Below, one piece after another: positions 45,577-54,120 of a DNA stretch of 64,000 nucleotides. How positions within the stretch are numbered: position 1 is the stretch's first letter; each line of letters begins with the position of its first letter. Below the pieces are notes generated by a model. The model made no database searches. It saw nothing but the letters and a program-made list of their open reading frames with translations, and was not told the DNA's origin. The stretch is taken from assembly GCA_937876985.1 (NCBI GenBank), contig CALEFT010000008.1:1-64000 (forward strand), given 5' to 3'. Made by a program: the position numbers and the translations under genes. The stretch is from an uncultured Clostridia bacterium (GTDB lineage: Bacteria > Bacillota > Clostridia > Saccharofermentanales > Saccharofermentanaceae).

Positions 45577-47163
45577 CTAGACTTCCCTCTCGTTAAAAGA
45601 TATGGATTTCCAATTTGTAAAATGCACTCTGACTCCATCAGTCTCAGCCTTGCTATTTGAAGCCAATACATATGGACCATATGTGCAGCCAACAAAACCG
45701 CCTGCAAGCTCAGAGGACAAAAATGCTGTATCAACATCACTAGCGACACATTGGTTGTTGGCGTAAAAGGATGCTTTTCGATGGTGTCCCTTGATAGCAA
45801 GCTTTACTACATCGCTCGAAGCCTCGCTCCAAACCTCATTGAGCGTGATTTTGCCAAGCTCAGTAAACTCGCATTTGTTGCAAGAACGCGCTGTAACGAC
45901 TTGTCTGCCTCCTTCATTTGAGATAAGAAGGCTAATATAATTGTCGTCACTATGTAGATAAAGAAGCCCTGCATGGACGCCCTCCGTACCAAAAGCTCGC
46001 ACATCAATTTGTGCCTCAAAACCAAACTCTTGCTGCCTGATTCCAATATAAGAAGGGCTCCTATCGCGGTCATTCGGCGTCGCAGTCGAAGCGGCAATCG
46101 CAATCTCGTTCGCGCTAACAATTCTGTACATATCCCTCTTCGGATGACGGAAAGTCATGAGGCGCACATCAAGCCTATCCTGATAACGTATATTTATCTC
46201 TTTCTCATAAGCCGGAGTGCCAGACAATTTCTCCTCAGGAAGCGCCACCTCCTGCTCGAAAAGCACCTGCCCAACACCAGGATTTACAACAGGCCACCCA
46301 TCTTCCCAGGTAACCTCCGCAATAAATGTCTCGCGACCAAGCTCCGTAATTCCATCAATCGGTCTCGTACCTAGCATAATGAGATACCACCTTCCATCCG
46401 GCGTATCAACCAAATCTCCGTGACCAATATTTTGTATTGGACTCTTGCGCCCAAGATGCCTATGCGTCAAAAGCGGATTGCATTTGTAATTCTCATATGG
46501 CCCAAACAAAGACTTGCTTCTAGCCACGGAAATACTATGCTCGAAGCATGTTCCCATCTCCGCACAAGTCAGATAATAGTATTCTCCGATATGGAAAATG
46601 TGCGGTCCTTCAACCCACTCACAATCCTTCATCGCGCCTTCGTAAAGCGAAGTCACCTCGCCAAACAGTTCGCCCTTCTCTAAGTCTAACTCCTGAATCC
46701 AAATCTCGCAGTCTCCACGGAAACGCGCATTAGGCTTTTGTCTTTGTCCAATGTAATAGCACTTTCCCCCTTCGAAAAACAGCGTCGGATCAATACCTTC
46801 ATCCTGTCCCTCTGGAGCCTTAAGCCACACTGGCTCAGACCAAGGTCCAGCCGGATTTGTCGCCGTCACATAGAAATTTCCGCCATTATCAACATTTGTA
46901 GTAATCATGTAGAAAACGCCGTCATGATATCTAATAGAAGGAGCAAAAATTCCACGCGACATCTCTGCACCATCTAACGGAAGCTGGCTCTCACGTTCGA
47001 GGACATTTCCAATTTGTTCCCAATTCACCAAATCCCTACTATGCCAAACGGGTACGCCCGGCACATAAGAAAATGTTGAATTTACCATATAATAATCATT
47101 ACCCACTCTGCATACCGATGGATCCGGATAAAAACCTCTCAAAATAGGATTTCTAGCAATCAT
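45577..47163 (-). CDS. Glycoside hydrolase family 43 beta-xylosidase/arabinofuranosidase
   Basis: A 528-residue GH43 enzyme that trims xylan or arabinan side-chain sugars inside the cell. The five-bladed propeller begins NPILRGFYPDPS (catalytic-base Asp14) and contains GIDPTLFF (Asp) and WVEGPHIF (acid Glu). The second half is a beta-sandwich typical of XynB-like enzymes (LLYLHSDDNYISLLIS). No signal peptide, so cytoplasmic. It overlaps the phosphoesterase stop by 1 base. Confidence 0.93.
   Translation of the reverse strand: MIARNPILRGFYPDPSVCRVGNDYYMVNSTFSYVPGVPVWHSRDLVNWEQIGNVLERESQLPLDGAEMSRGIFAPSIRYHDGVFYMITTNVDNGGNFYVTATNPAGPWSEPVWLKAPEGQDEGIDPTLFFEGGKCYYIGQRQKPNARFRGDCEIWIQELDLEKGELFGEVTSLYEGAMKDCEWVEGPHIFHIGEYYYLTCAEMGTCFEHSISVARSKSLFGPYENYKCNPLLTHRHLGRKSPIQNIGHGDLVDTPDGRWYLIMLGTRPIDGITELGRETFIAEVTWEDGWPVVNPGVGQVLFEQEVALPEEKLSGTPAYEKEINIRYQDRLDVRLMTFRHPKRDMYRIVSANEIAIAASTATPNDRDRSPSYIGIRQQEFGFEAQIDVRAFGTEGVHAGLLYLHSDDNYISLLISNEGGRQVVTARSCNKCEFTELGKITLNEVWSEASSDVVKLAIKGHHRKASFYANNQCVASDVDTAFLSSELAGGFVGCTYGPYVLASNSKAETDGVRVHFTNWKSISFNEREV
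45771..45781 (+). repeat. ATGCTTTTCGA motif copy (inside GH43 gene)
   Basis: Exact 11-mer in coding sequence near the 3' end of the gene; a 9-mer copy also lies at 46256-46264. Confidence 0.6.
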
Positions 47164-47948
47164 CAGGAAACCTCCACTCCGCTTTCATCTAAGACAATAC
47201 AATTACAAAAACCAGAATATACCACATTGCTATCCATCGCGATGATTCCATCATCAACAAATGGCCTGAAGCTCAACTTACACGCCTCCGAATGCCTTGC
47301 AGGAAATTCCTCAGAGTCCTTGTGAATACGTGCATTTCCATATGATGCATGGAAGTGGCCACAAATCACTGTCTTGCCAGCGACTCTGTTGCGCGTATCC
47401 TTCCAGTACTCCATTCCATTTGACCAAACAGCACTTTCCCAATCAGCCTTTTTCGCAGTCTCGTAATATGGACCATCCTCATTTACTGGAACCCATCCAT
47501 GCACAAGAAGTTTGTCTCCAATTTCCTTATAGTAGACACCCTTCTCCTTAACAAAATCAATCACATCATAAATTGGGTACAATTCTCTCGCCATGAAATT
47601 ATGGTAATTCAAATCATTCTTATATAAACCAGTAAACGCCGTAATAGTATCTAGAGTGCCATTTGTCTCATCGCATTCTTGCAGACCTCTCATCTTGCAC
47701 ACGCTATCTATCGCTCCGATAAGGAGCAATTCATGATTCCCGATAATGTATGTTAGTCTTGCTTCACCATCAAGTTTTCTTAGAAAATCGAACACTTCCT
47801 TTGGCTTTGGCCCTCTGTCAAAAGCATCTCCGCACAAAACAACATGATGCTCCAAATTATCAATCTCGAAGCCCTTCTCATCCAAAACCTTCATCATCTC
47901 ATCATAAAAAGAATGAACATCCGCTAACACAAAATACTTAACCGCCAT
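47163..47948 (-). CDS. Calcineurin-like metallophosphoesterase
   Basis: A 261-residue protein with the phosphatase motifs ADVHSF (Asp9/His11), GDAFDRGP, and IGNHELL, then a later ICGHFH. This looks like the PrpA/serine-threonine phosphatase group. It is first in a two-gene unit with the GH43 enzyme. Substrate unknown. Confidence 0.88.
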   Translation of the reverse strand: MAVKYFVLADVHSFYDEMMKVLDEKGFEIDNLEHHVVLCGDAFDRGPKPKEVFDFLRKLDGEARLTYIIGNHELLLIGAIDSVCKMRGLQECDETNGTLDTITAFTGLYKNDLNYHNFMARELYPIYDVIDFVKEKGVYYKEIGDKLLVHGWVPVNEDGPYYETAKKADWESAVWSNGMEYWKDTRNRVAGKTVICGHFHASYGNARIHKDSEEFPARHSEACKLSFRPFVDDGIIAMDSNVVYSGFCNCIVLDESGVEVS

Positions 47949-48009
47949 ACTACTACCTACCCTTCTTAGAATTCATATTCAATTATTTACTAGCATATAC
48001 CAACTTCGT

Positions 48010-48621
48010 CTAATCTACAGAAACAATGTCCTTCTTATACAAGAAGCAGCCCTCGTCATGCGAATTAATAATTCCAACTGCCTGCAAGTATGAATAGATG
48101 ATCACAGAACCAACAAAGGACATTCCCCTCTTCCTCAAATCCGAAGAAATCTCATCAGAAAGCTCATTTGTCGTAGCTCCAACCTCATAATAAATCTTGC
48201 CACCAGTAAAATTTTCCAAATAAGCGCGAAAAGATCCAAATTCACCTACAATCTCCCTATACACTTTACTATTGCGAATACTCGCCTCAACCTTACGTCT
48301 ATTACGGATAATCCCATCGTTTGCAAGCAAATCATTAATTTTATCTTCGCCATACATGATAACCTTTTCCAAATCGAAATTGTCGTATGCCTTTCTGAAG
48401 TTATCTTTTTTATTCAGAACACATTCCCAAGACAGCCCTGCTTGAAAAGATTCAAGAATCAGCATCTCATACAGATACTTATCATCCAGATTGATTATGC
48501 CCCACTCCTTGTCATGATATTCGACATATAGTGGATTATTCATATTGCACCACTTGCAACGAACTAGAGAGTTGCTGTCATTATTCATCTTGTTCATCCT
48601 ATTAGTCACCCTATTAAACAC
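48010..48621 (-). CDS. tag: DNA-3-methyladenine glycosylase I
   Basis: Excises 3-methyladenine from DNA. The 203-residue protein has CKWCNMNNPLYVEYHDKEWG and DDKYLYEMLILESFQAGLSWE, the Tag signature. The zinc ligands are Cys and His at the N-terminus and the SHDEGC near the end. Three possible starts exist (Met1, Met9, Met12); Met12 would give 192 residues, closer to the usual about 187. Confidence 0.93.
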   Translation of the reverse strand: MFNRVTNRMNKMNNDSNSLVRCKWCNMNNPLYVEYHDKEWGIINLDDKYLYEMLILESFQAGLSWECVLNKKDNFRKAYDNFDLEKVIMYGEDKINDLLANDGIIRNRRKVEASIRNSKVYREIVGEFGSFRAYLENFTGGKIYYEVGATTNELSDEISSDLRKRGMSFVGSVIIYSYLQAVGIINSHDEGCFLYKKDIVSVD

Positions 48622-48660
48622 GGTTGTTATTGATATTTATATATTCAGTAGAACTCCTTG

Positions 48661-49011
48661 CTATTCCGCATCAATTCCATAAACTATATCGTCACGGAAA
48701 GCATCTAATAACAATTCATCAATTTTCCCTTCGGAAACTATATCTCTCTTACTTAATTCTTCTACTTGTTTAAGATAATGACCATATGTATACTTCTGTC
48801 GATCAGCAACATTTGGTTTATAAAGTTTATCATCATATCCAAGACTTCTTACTAATCGCCAGAACATTGCTAGATGACTCATGCCAAAGAACTGTTCCAT
48901 CTTAATTACATCTGCCATTGTTAGAGCAGATAAAGAAAAACCGTCGACTTGCATGGAAGTACTAACTCGAGTATAGATATGTGCTTCAGCACCGCTCTTC
49001 GCTTTTTCCAT
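48661..49011 (-). pseudogene. Chimeric ORF: recombinase-like N-terminus with unrelated C-terminus
   Basis: A 116-residue ORF. Residues 11-30 read HIYTRVSTSMQVDGFSLSA, which matches the start of a large serine recombinase (Y-x-R-V-S-T-x-x-Q). The rest (KMEQFFGMSHLAMFWRLVRSLG) resembles the end of an ImmA/IrrE-type metallopeptidase. Neither domain is complete. GGAGG precedes the ATG, so it may be expressed, but it is likely a recombination scar. It is divergent from the XRE gene. Confidence 0.5.
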
Positions 49012-49070
49012 TTAGCAACCTCCTAACAAATCATTTATTTTATTATACACCGAATGTGTTCTTTTATCGA

Positions 49071-49102
49071 GATAATATATCATTTTTTCGTGATATATTA
49101 TT
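49071..49102. promoter_or_regulatory. Inverted repeat at divergent promoter of the restriction island
   Basis: GATAATATATCA and TGATATATTATT pair over an 8-base spacer. The right arm overlaps the -35 box at 49101, so a bound regulator would block it. The XRE protein next door is the obvious candidate. Confidence 0.6.
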
Positions 49103-49130
49103 GAATATTTTTTGTTTGGTATGCTATAAT
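49101..49130 (+). promoter_or_regulatory. Promoter of the XRE-methyltransferase unit
   Basis: TTGAAT (49101-49106), an 18-bp spacer, and extended -10 TGCTATAAT with TATAAT at 49125-49130, 30 bases before the XRE start. Confidence 0.75.
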
Positions 49131-49159
49131 GCTTAACAAGTAGCTTAGGAGGTGGCTCT

Positions 49160-49360
49160 ATGCTTTTTAATTACAACAAGTTATGGAAATTGTTAATTGA
49201 CAAAGGTATGACTAAAACGGAAATGAGAAAAGCGACAAATATTAGTACCAACATACTTGCAAAAATGGGAAAGGGTGAAGCTGTTTCAATGGAAACATTA
49301 GCAAAGATTTGTACAACACTTCATTGTTCCCTTGATGATATTGTAGAAATAGAAGAGTAA
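49160..49360 (+). CDS. XRE-family regulator, R-M controller-like
   Basis: A 66-residue single helix-turn-helix protein (MTKTEMRKATNISTNILAKMGKG), a Cro/C1 fold. It is immediately upstream of the methyltransferase (18 bases). AGGAGG precedes the ATG. Such small proteins often set the level of restriction enzymes. Confidence 0.88.
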   Translation: MLFNYNKLWKLLIDKGMTKTEMRKATNISTNILAKMGKGEAVSMETLAKICTTLHCSLDDIVEIEE

Positions 49361-49378
49361 ATATGGAGCGGAAATATT

Positions 49379-50491
49379 ATGAAGAATAAAATTAACACGA
49401 TAATAAACGGTGATTCTATCAAAGAGATGAATGCACTACCTGAAAATAGTATTGATTTGATATTTGCTGACCCTCCATACTGGATGAGAGTAGAGGGAAC
49501 CCTAACAAGAGTTGAGGGAACAGAGTTTGATGGTTGTGACGACGAATGGGACCAATTTGAAACATTGGACGATTATGAGGCATTTACACGCGCGTGGTTG
49601 TCTGCTTGCTATAGAATTCTAAAACCGAATGGTTCAATTTGGGTTATCGGTGGAATGCAATGCATTTATTCTATTGGTGCGATCATGCAACAACTTGGCT
49701 TTTGGTTAATCAATGATGTTGTATGGCACAAAAAGAATCCCACCCCTAACTTTATGGGAACACGATTAAACAACAGCCACGAAACAATGATTTGGGCAAC
49801 AAAATCAAAAAAAGCAAAATACACATTCAATTATAAAACAGCGAAAGAACTTAACACCGATTCTGTTCCTTTTGATGAATATGAAAAGGGAATCCGTAAG
49901 CAAATGGGGTCTGTTTGGAGATATTCCGTTTGTTCAGGAAACGAAAGACTAAAGGATGAAAACGGTGAAAAACTCCACAGCACACAAAAGCCTCAAGAAA
50001 TGCTTGAAAGACTTATCGCTATATCGTCTAAAAAAGGCGATATCGTTTTAGACCCATTCGGTGGGACGATGACGACCGGAGCTGCTGCAAAAAAACTTGG
50101 CAGAAACTACATCATGATTGAACGAGATGAGCGATATTGTAGGTTTGGAGAAGAGCGACTTGAGCAAGTTGTCTTTGAAGATAGCGACATTGCACGAGCT
50201 GTATTTGATGAGAAACCTAAAAAGGTTTCTATGCCTGATATGATTAAAGATGGCTATTTCCATGTCGAAGAATGGTTCTACTTCAAAAATGGTAAAAAAA
50301 TAGCAACACTTTGCGAAAACGGTAAATTATTGTATCAAGGCGAAAAGATTGATATGCACACATGTTGTGCATTAGCAAGAAATGTTAAAGCCAAAAGATT
50401 AAATGGTTTTGACTATTGGTGTGTAATGAGAGATACAAAGTTAGTGCCAATTGACCGAATAAGAGAAGAGTATAGAAAAGCAACAAAATAA
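49379..50491 (+). CDS. Adenine DNA methyltransferase, M.HinfI-like
   Basis: A 370-residue beta-class N6-adenine methylase: DLIFADPPYWM (DPPY at 31-34) and VLDPFGGTMTTGAAAKKLGRNYIMIE. The arrangement DDEWDQFETLDDYEAF, IWVIGGMQCIYSIGAIMQ, NPTPNFMGTRLNN, HETMIWATKSKKAKYTFNYKT closely resembles M.HinfI as I recall it, so GANTC is the likely target. The C-terminal region (FYFKNGKKIATLCENGKLLY) is the extra domain found in HinfI/CcrM-type enzymes. Confidence 0.92.
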   Translation: MKNKINTIINGDSIKEMNALPENSIDLIFADPPYWMRVEGTLTRVEGTEFDGCDDEWDQFETLDDYEAFTRAWLSACYRILKPNGSIWVIGGMQCIYSIGAIMQQLGFWLINDVVWHKKNPTPNFMGTRLNNSHETMIWATKSKKAKYTFNYKTAKELNTDSVPFDEYEKGIRKQMGSVWRYSVCSGNERLKDENGEKLHSTQKPQEMLERLIAISSKKGDIVLDPFGGTMTTGAAAKKLGRNYIMIERDERYCRFGEERLEQVVFEDSDIARAVFDEKPKKVSMPDMIKDGYFHVEEWFYFKNGKKIATLCENGKLLYQGEKIDMHTCCALARNVKAKRLNGFDYWCVMRDTKLVPIDRIREEYRKATK

Positions 50492-50526
50492 AGAAAGCAG
50501 TCCTTTTGGACTGCTTTCTTTATTTT
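50485..50526. terminator. Bidirectional terminator between convergent genes
   Basis: Perfect 19-bp stem AAAATAAAGAAAGCAGTCC with loop TTTT. It contains the stop codons of both flanking genes. Confidence 0.92.
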
Positions 50527-51125
50527 ATTATCTCGTTCAAATCAAATGGAAGCAACTCGCTTAAACTGAAATGGTAGTTCACGACAACTCCTTTGTGTTG
50601 ACCGTTTACCACATCTCCGACTCCACTTTTTCTACGGAATCTTCGCTTATCGCCATAATAATTAAACAATTCTTCAAACTGCGATATGTGATTATAGAAA
50701 AGAGCAACTTCTCCGTTGCCTACTATACAAGGTCTGTTAGACAACACCCACATTATATAAATTGGCACTCGCTCAATTCTACTTTGAGCAATATAATGCT
50801 CCAAGTCTGATTGATTGAGCGCTACTGTTTCGGACGGGATTAAATCACTATTTGGCAACAATCTACAAACACTCATAAATGTTCGTCTTTGAGCTTTCAC
50901 TTCTATGTAACAGATAAGTTTGCCGTTTCTGAGATTATATACTTCGATATCAGGGTATTGTGGTTTTTGTGTTTTCTTTGCAAAGTACCCCATATCAATT
51001 ATTTCGGAAATAATTTCATTTTCAAAATGTTCTGAGTACTCAACATCGTTCATGAATTTATAAACACCGATTGAAATGCCGTCACATTTATTATTGCATT
51101 TCTGACAATCGTACCTAAAACACAT
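50520..51125 (-). CDS. PD-(D/E)xK-like nuclease with N-terminal Cys cluster
   Basis: A 201-residue protein. The core PDIEVYN (Pro58-Asp59) and CYIEVKAQ (Glu75, Lys77) match a restriction-type nuclease fold. The N-terminus has cysteines at 2, 7, 10 and 14, a likely zinc or Fe-S site. The family is not known to me. It follows the next nuclease by 16 bases on the same strand, so the two may be one unit or two parts of one restriction function. Confidence 0.6.
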   Translation of the reverse strand: MCFRYDCQKCNNKCDGISIGVYKFMNDVEYSEHFENEIISEIIDMGYFAKKTQKPQYPDIEVYNLRNGKLICYIEVKAQRRTFMSVCRLLPNSDLIPSETVALNQSDLEHYIAQSRIERVPIYIMWVLSNRPCIVGNGEVALFYNHISQFEELFNYYGDKRRFRRKSGVGDVVNGQHKGVVVNYHFSLSELLPFDLNEIIK

Positions 51126-51141
51126 ATCGACCTCCCGTGTG

Positions 51142-51945
51142 CTATCTCAAGTTTGTTCCTGTTGGGAATAATTCATTTCTCAACTGAACATACTCAGGTT
51201 GGTTTGATGTAAGTTTCCTATACAATGTCGGCTCATTTCTTTTCAATTTTTGAACAGCGAGTTTTATTTCCGGACTTTTATCAAAATCAGGAATATTAAG
51301 ATCATCATTTGTTCTTTCTTGTTTGTTTCTTAATAGATAAGAACAGATTTCCTGCCATACATCAGGGCGACCAAATAGGTCAGCAAATAAAACACCACCA
51401 TACATAATGTTGATGTAAACCCCTGATACTTGCTCTGCTTGTGCTTTCGATAGATAATAATTCTTGTTTTTTACAAAACTATCATCAATGAACCACATTG
51501 TCGCAATTACGTCGCAATTCGGAAACCTTTTCTTTAGCAACGAAAACTTCTTCCTGAAGTTTTCATATTGACCCCTTTTCTTAGTGCTATCGTGGTCATC
51601 TCTAGTTTTTTGCTCAATAAGATAAACGGTATTACCTTTTCGGAACACCTGGTCTGCGCTAAGTTGATTTCCGTCTTCGTCTGTGCCAATGCTCTTGTCA
51701 AGGTTGGTGTATCCCATTTCAGCGATGTACTCAGTAACAATCTCTTCCATGAAATCACCGAACTTAATTTCTCGACTTTGTGTCACATTCTGAATAAGTT
51801 TTGTCTTAGCATTACTCAATCTGAAAATACCGGTATAGCGTTTAGGATTCTTTACAACGGTAACCAATAGTTCATAAATAAAGGCATCGTCATTTTTGAT
51901 TCTTCTATTCAGGGAATCAATGAAATACTCATAGGTCTTAATCAT
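51142..51945 (-). CDS. Type II restriction endonuclease, probable GANTC partner
   Basis: A 267-residue protein with KFGDFMEEIV (possible catalytic Glu68), LSADQVF (Asp98) and YLIEQKTRDDHDSTKKRGQ (Glu111, Lys113), a PD-(D/E)xK core with Gln at the middle position. The DDHDSTKKRGQ run is typical of HinfI-like endonucleases. It is convergent with the methyltransferase and overlaps the XRE gene by 8 bases. Restriction at the methylase site is inferred. Confidence 0.75.
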   Translation of the reverse strand: MIKTYEYFIDSLNRRIKNDDAFIYELLVTVVKNPKRYTGIFRLSNAKTKLIQNVTQSREIKFGDFMEEIVTEYIAEMGYTNLDKSIGTDEDGNQLSADQVFRKGNTVYLIEQKTRDDHDSTKKRGQYENFRKKFSLLKKRFPNCDVIATMWFIDDSFVKNKNYYLSKAQAEQVSGVYINIMYGGVLFADLFGRPDVWQEICSYLLRNKQERTNDDLNIPDFDKSPEIKLAVQKLKRNEPTLYRKLTSNQPEYVQLRNELFPTGTNLR

Positions 51946-52162
51946 CTATATTTTCCTCCTCAATGAACAATAGATATGTTTCGATATTTAATGCGTCGGC
52001 GATTCTCTGGATGTTTTCCAACGATATACTTCGTTGAAATCTTTCAACAGAACTAATATATGTTCGGTGCAACCCACACTTTTCGGCAAACTTTTCCTGT
52101 GAAAAACCTGCATCTGTGCGATATTTTCTTAGGTTTGTACCAAATACTTTGATAATATCCAT
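51938..52162 (-). CDS. XRE-family controller of the restriction gene
   Basis: A 74-residue protein: KYRTDAGFSQEKFAEKCGLHRTYISSVERFQRSIS is a helix-turn-helix like R-M C proteins. The start at 52162 has GGAGG about 9 bases upstream; an open frame 14 codons longer lacks a site. It precedes and overlaps the endonuclease, the usual C-R order, so it probably controls delayed endonuclease expression. Confidence 0.88.
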   Translation of the reverse strand: MDIIKVFGTNLRKYRTDAGFSQEKFAEKCGLHRTYISSVERFQRSISLENIQRIADALNIETYLLFIEEENIDD

Positions 52163-52204
52163 TGCTGATATTCCTCCATTTTTGTATAGCTTGACACAGT
52201 TCAC

Positions 52205-52648
52205 TCAATGAGTCAAAAGGTGAAATATTTTACGAAAATCTGTATTAAAATTGCTTTCTAACTGTATTCTTATCCCCTTTGCTATCTCTTCATTTACGTC
52301 CCTTTCTTCACTTCCGTATGTCCACCCAAATCCATCATTATCATAACGTGGAAACACATGGAAATGAGCATGTCCAAAATCACAAAACTTCCCACCATTT
52401 TGCATTATGCTATAGCCTTCATTTCCATAGATTTCTTTTAACGCTGTCACAATCTTTTTTGCAACACCCATTATATCCATTAAAGTTTCATCAGATAATT
52501 CTTCTATCGTATCTACATGTTGTTTAGGAACAATTAGAACATGCCCTTCATTAATCGGTTCTATATCCAAAAAAGAAATCAACTGATCGTTCTCATATAC
52601 AATATGAGCTGGCAATTTTCTTTTTATTATCTCACAAAAAACGCACAT
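52205..52648 (-). CDS. HIT family protein
   Basis: A 147-residue HIT-triad protein (nucleotide hydrolase or transferase). The triad HAHFHVF at His93/His95/His97 and N-terminal CVFC give a zinc site with His44. EGHVLIVPKQH and LDIEPINEGH match HIT/HinT. It ends just before the XRE gene, which uses a different site. It may be a core gene disrupted by the restriction insertion. Confidence 0.9.
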   Translation of the reverse strand: MCVFCEIIKRKLPAHIVYENDQLISFLDIEPINEGHVLIVPKQHVDTIEELSDETLMDIMGVAKKIVTALKEIYGNEGYSIMQNGGKFCDFGHAHFHVFPRYDNDGFGWTYGSEERDVNEEIAKGIRIQLESNFNTDFRKIFHLLTH

Positions 52649-52722
52649 TTCCTTTTACCCTCCACTTCTGCATATTACTCTACAAGGCAGAAGAGCATAT
52701 CACCAAAATGCTCCAGCTCATC

Positions 52723-54120
52723 TTACTCTATTTCAACCTCAATTACATCATCAGGTTTTCGTCTGCCCAAGAGGCACACAGTTTCCACATGCATCGTCCA
52801 AGGAAACATATCCACAGCGCGAGCTTTTTCTAGCTTGAAGCCGCCCTTTTCGAAAAGGACCAAGTCACGCGCAAGAGTTTCTGGGTTGCACGATATGTAG
52901 ACAATATGTCTTGGAGCTAATTTCTTGCATGCGTCCACGAACTCAGGTGTGGTGCCGCTTCGTGGTGGGTCGAGGATGACTACGTCGAAGTTTTTGCTCG
53001 ATTTGCCTTTTTGGGCGTTATTAGACATATATTCTGTCGCGTCGCAAGCGATGAAGTGTGCGTTCGTTATTCCGTTATGCTTCGCGTTTCCAATGGCGTC
53101 TCTTACTGAGCTTTTGTTGAGCTCGACTCCGGTTAGCTCGAATCTTTTGCACTTTGATGTAGCGACTAGACCGATTGTGCCGATGCCGCAATATGTGTCG
53201 AGCAAACTGATTTGCTTCTTGTTTGCTAGTTTCTCGTCGTAAGCGATAGCATCTTCAAGCATTCCGATTGCTTCACTGTAGAGTTTTTCTGTTTGGGCAT
53301 GATTTACTTGGACGAAAACATCCGGCGACACCTTGAATTTCACGCCGCAAATCTCGTCGAGGATATATCCCTTGCCGTATTTCACTATGTATTTGTCGCC
53401 GAGAATCATGGAATCGCGACGCCTATTCTGGTTGAACAAAATCGACGTGATTTCTGGATGCTCTTTAAGTAGATCTTCCATGAAGTCACTTCTTCGTGGC
53501 ATGCTTGGCGTGCCAAGAACCAATACCACCATAACCTCACCCGTCACCTCCGAGAGACGAATAAGCACGCGACGGAAGATGCCAGTACATGTATCCTCGT
53601 TAAATACTGGAATGTGATATTTGGATACTAGTCGTGTTATCGTCTGGACGATGGCTGTCGCCTTCTGGTTTTCGACCAGGCAGCCGTCGCTAGACACAAT
53701 CTTATGCGTATTCTCTACATACATTCCTGATATGACCTTGCCGCTTCTTCTATCAGAAGCGAAAGCCGCATGAACCTTCGAGCGATAGTGATATGGATTA
53801 TCTGCTCCAATTATCGGTAGTATTTCAAAGTCGCGTGATGCACCACTTGCTTTGCTACTTGTCGCGGCGCCTACCGCTTTACGAAGAAGGCCTTCTACAT
53901 ATTCTTGTTTCTTCTTAAGAGAATCTTCATATGACATGCCTAGGTACTTACAGCCTCCACAATTCTCGCAAGAGGATATATTGGAAGCAGCCAACGACTT
54001 CGGTGTAGACTTAGGCTCCTTTTTATTCGTGGATGTCCTTCGCTTATCGTTTCCTGACGGTCTATTACCGCTTGCTATCTGACGCTTATTACTTGACGTT
54101 GGGTGCTTACTTTTTGCCAT
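52723..54120 (-). CDS. rlmD: 23S rRNA (uracil-5-)-methyltransferase RlmD/RumA family
   Basis: Methylates uridine in 23S rRNA (U1939 or U747 in related enzymes). The protein has an N-terminal Lys/Ser-rich stretch, then the Fe-S motif CENCGGCKYLG and TRAM-like region. The SAM fold has LDTYCGIGTIGLVA, and the catalytic LDPPRSG and YISCNPETLARDL. The start at 54120 (MAKSKH) gives 465 residues; the 75-base longer frame overlaps the neighbouring gene's end. It overlaps that stop by 14 bases. Confidence 0.92.
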   Translation of the reverse strand: MAKSKHPTSSNKRQIASGNRPSGNDKRRTSTNKKEPKSTPKSLAASNISSCENCGGCKYLGMSYEDSLKKKQEYVEGLLRKAVGAATSSKASGASRDFEILPIIGADNPYHYRSKVHAAFASDRRSGKVISGMYVENTHKIVSSDGCLVENQKATAIVQTITRLVSKYHIPVFNEDTCTGIFRRVLIRLSEVTGEVMVVLVLGTPSMPRRSDFMEDLLKEHPEITSILFNQNRRRDSMILGDKYIVKYGKGYILDEICGVKFKVSPDVFVQVNHAQTEKLYSEAIGMLEDAIAYDEKLANKKQISLLDTYCGIGTIGLVATSKCKRFELTGVELNKSSVRDAIGNAKHNGITNAHFIACDATEYMSNNAQKGKSSKNFDVVILDPPRSGTTPEFVDACKKLAPRHIVYISCNPETLARDLVLFEKGGFKLEKARAVDMFPWTMHVETVCLLGRRKPDDVIEVEIE

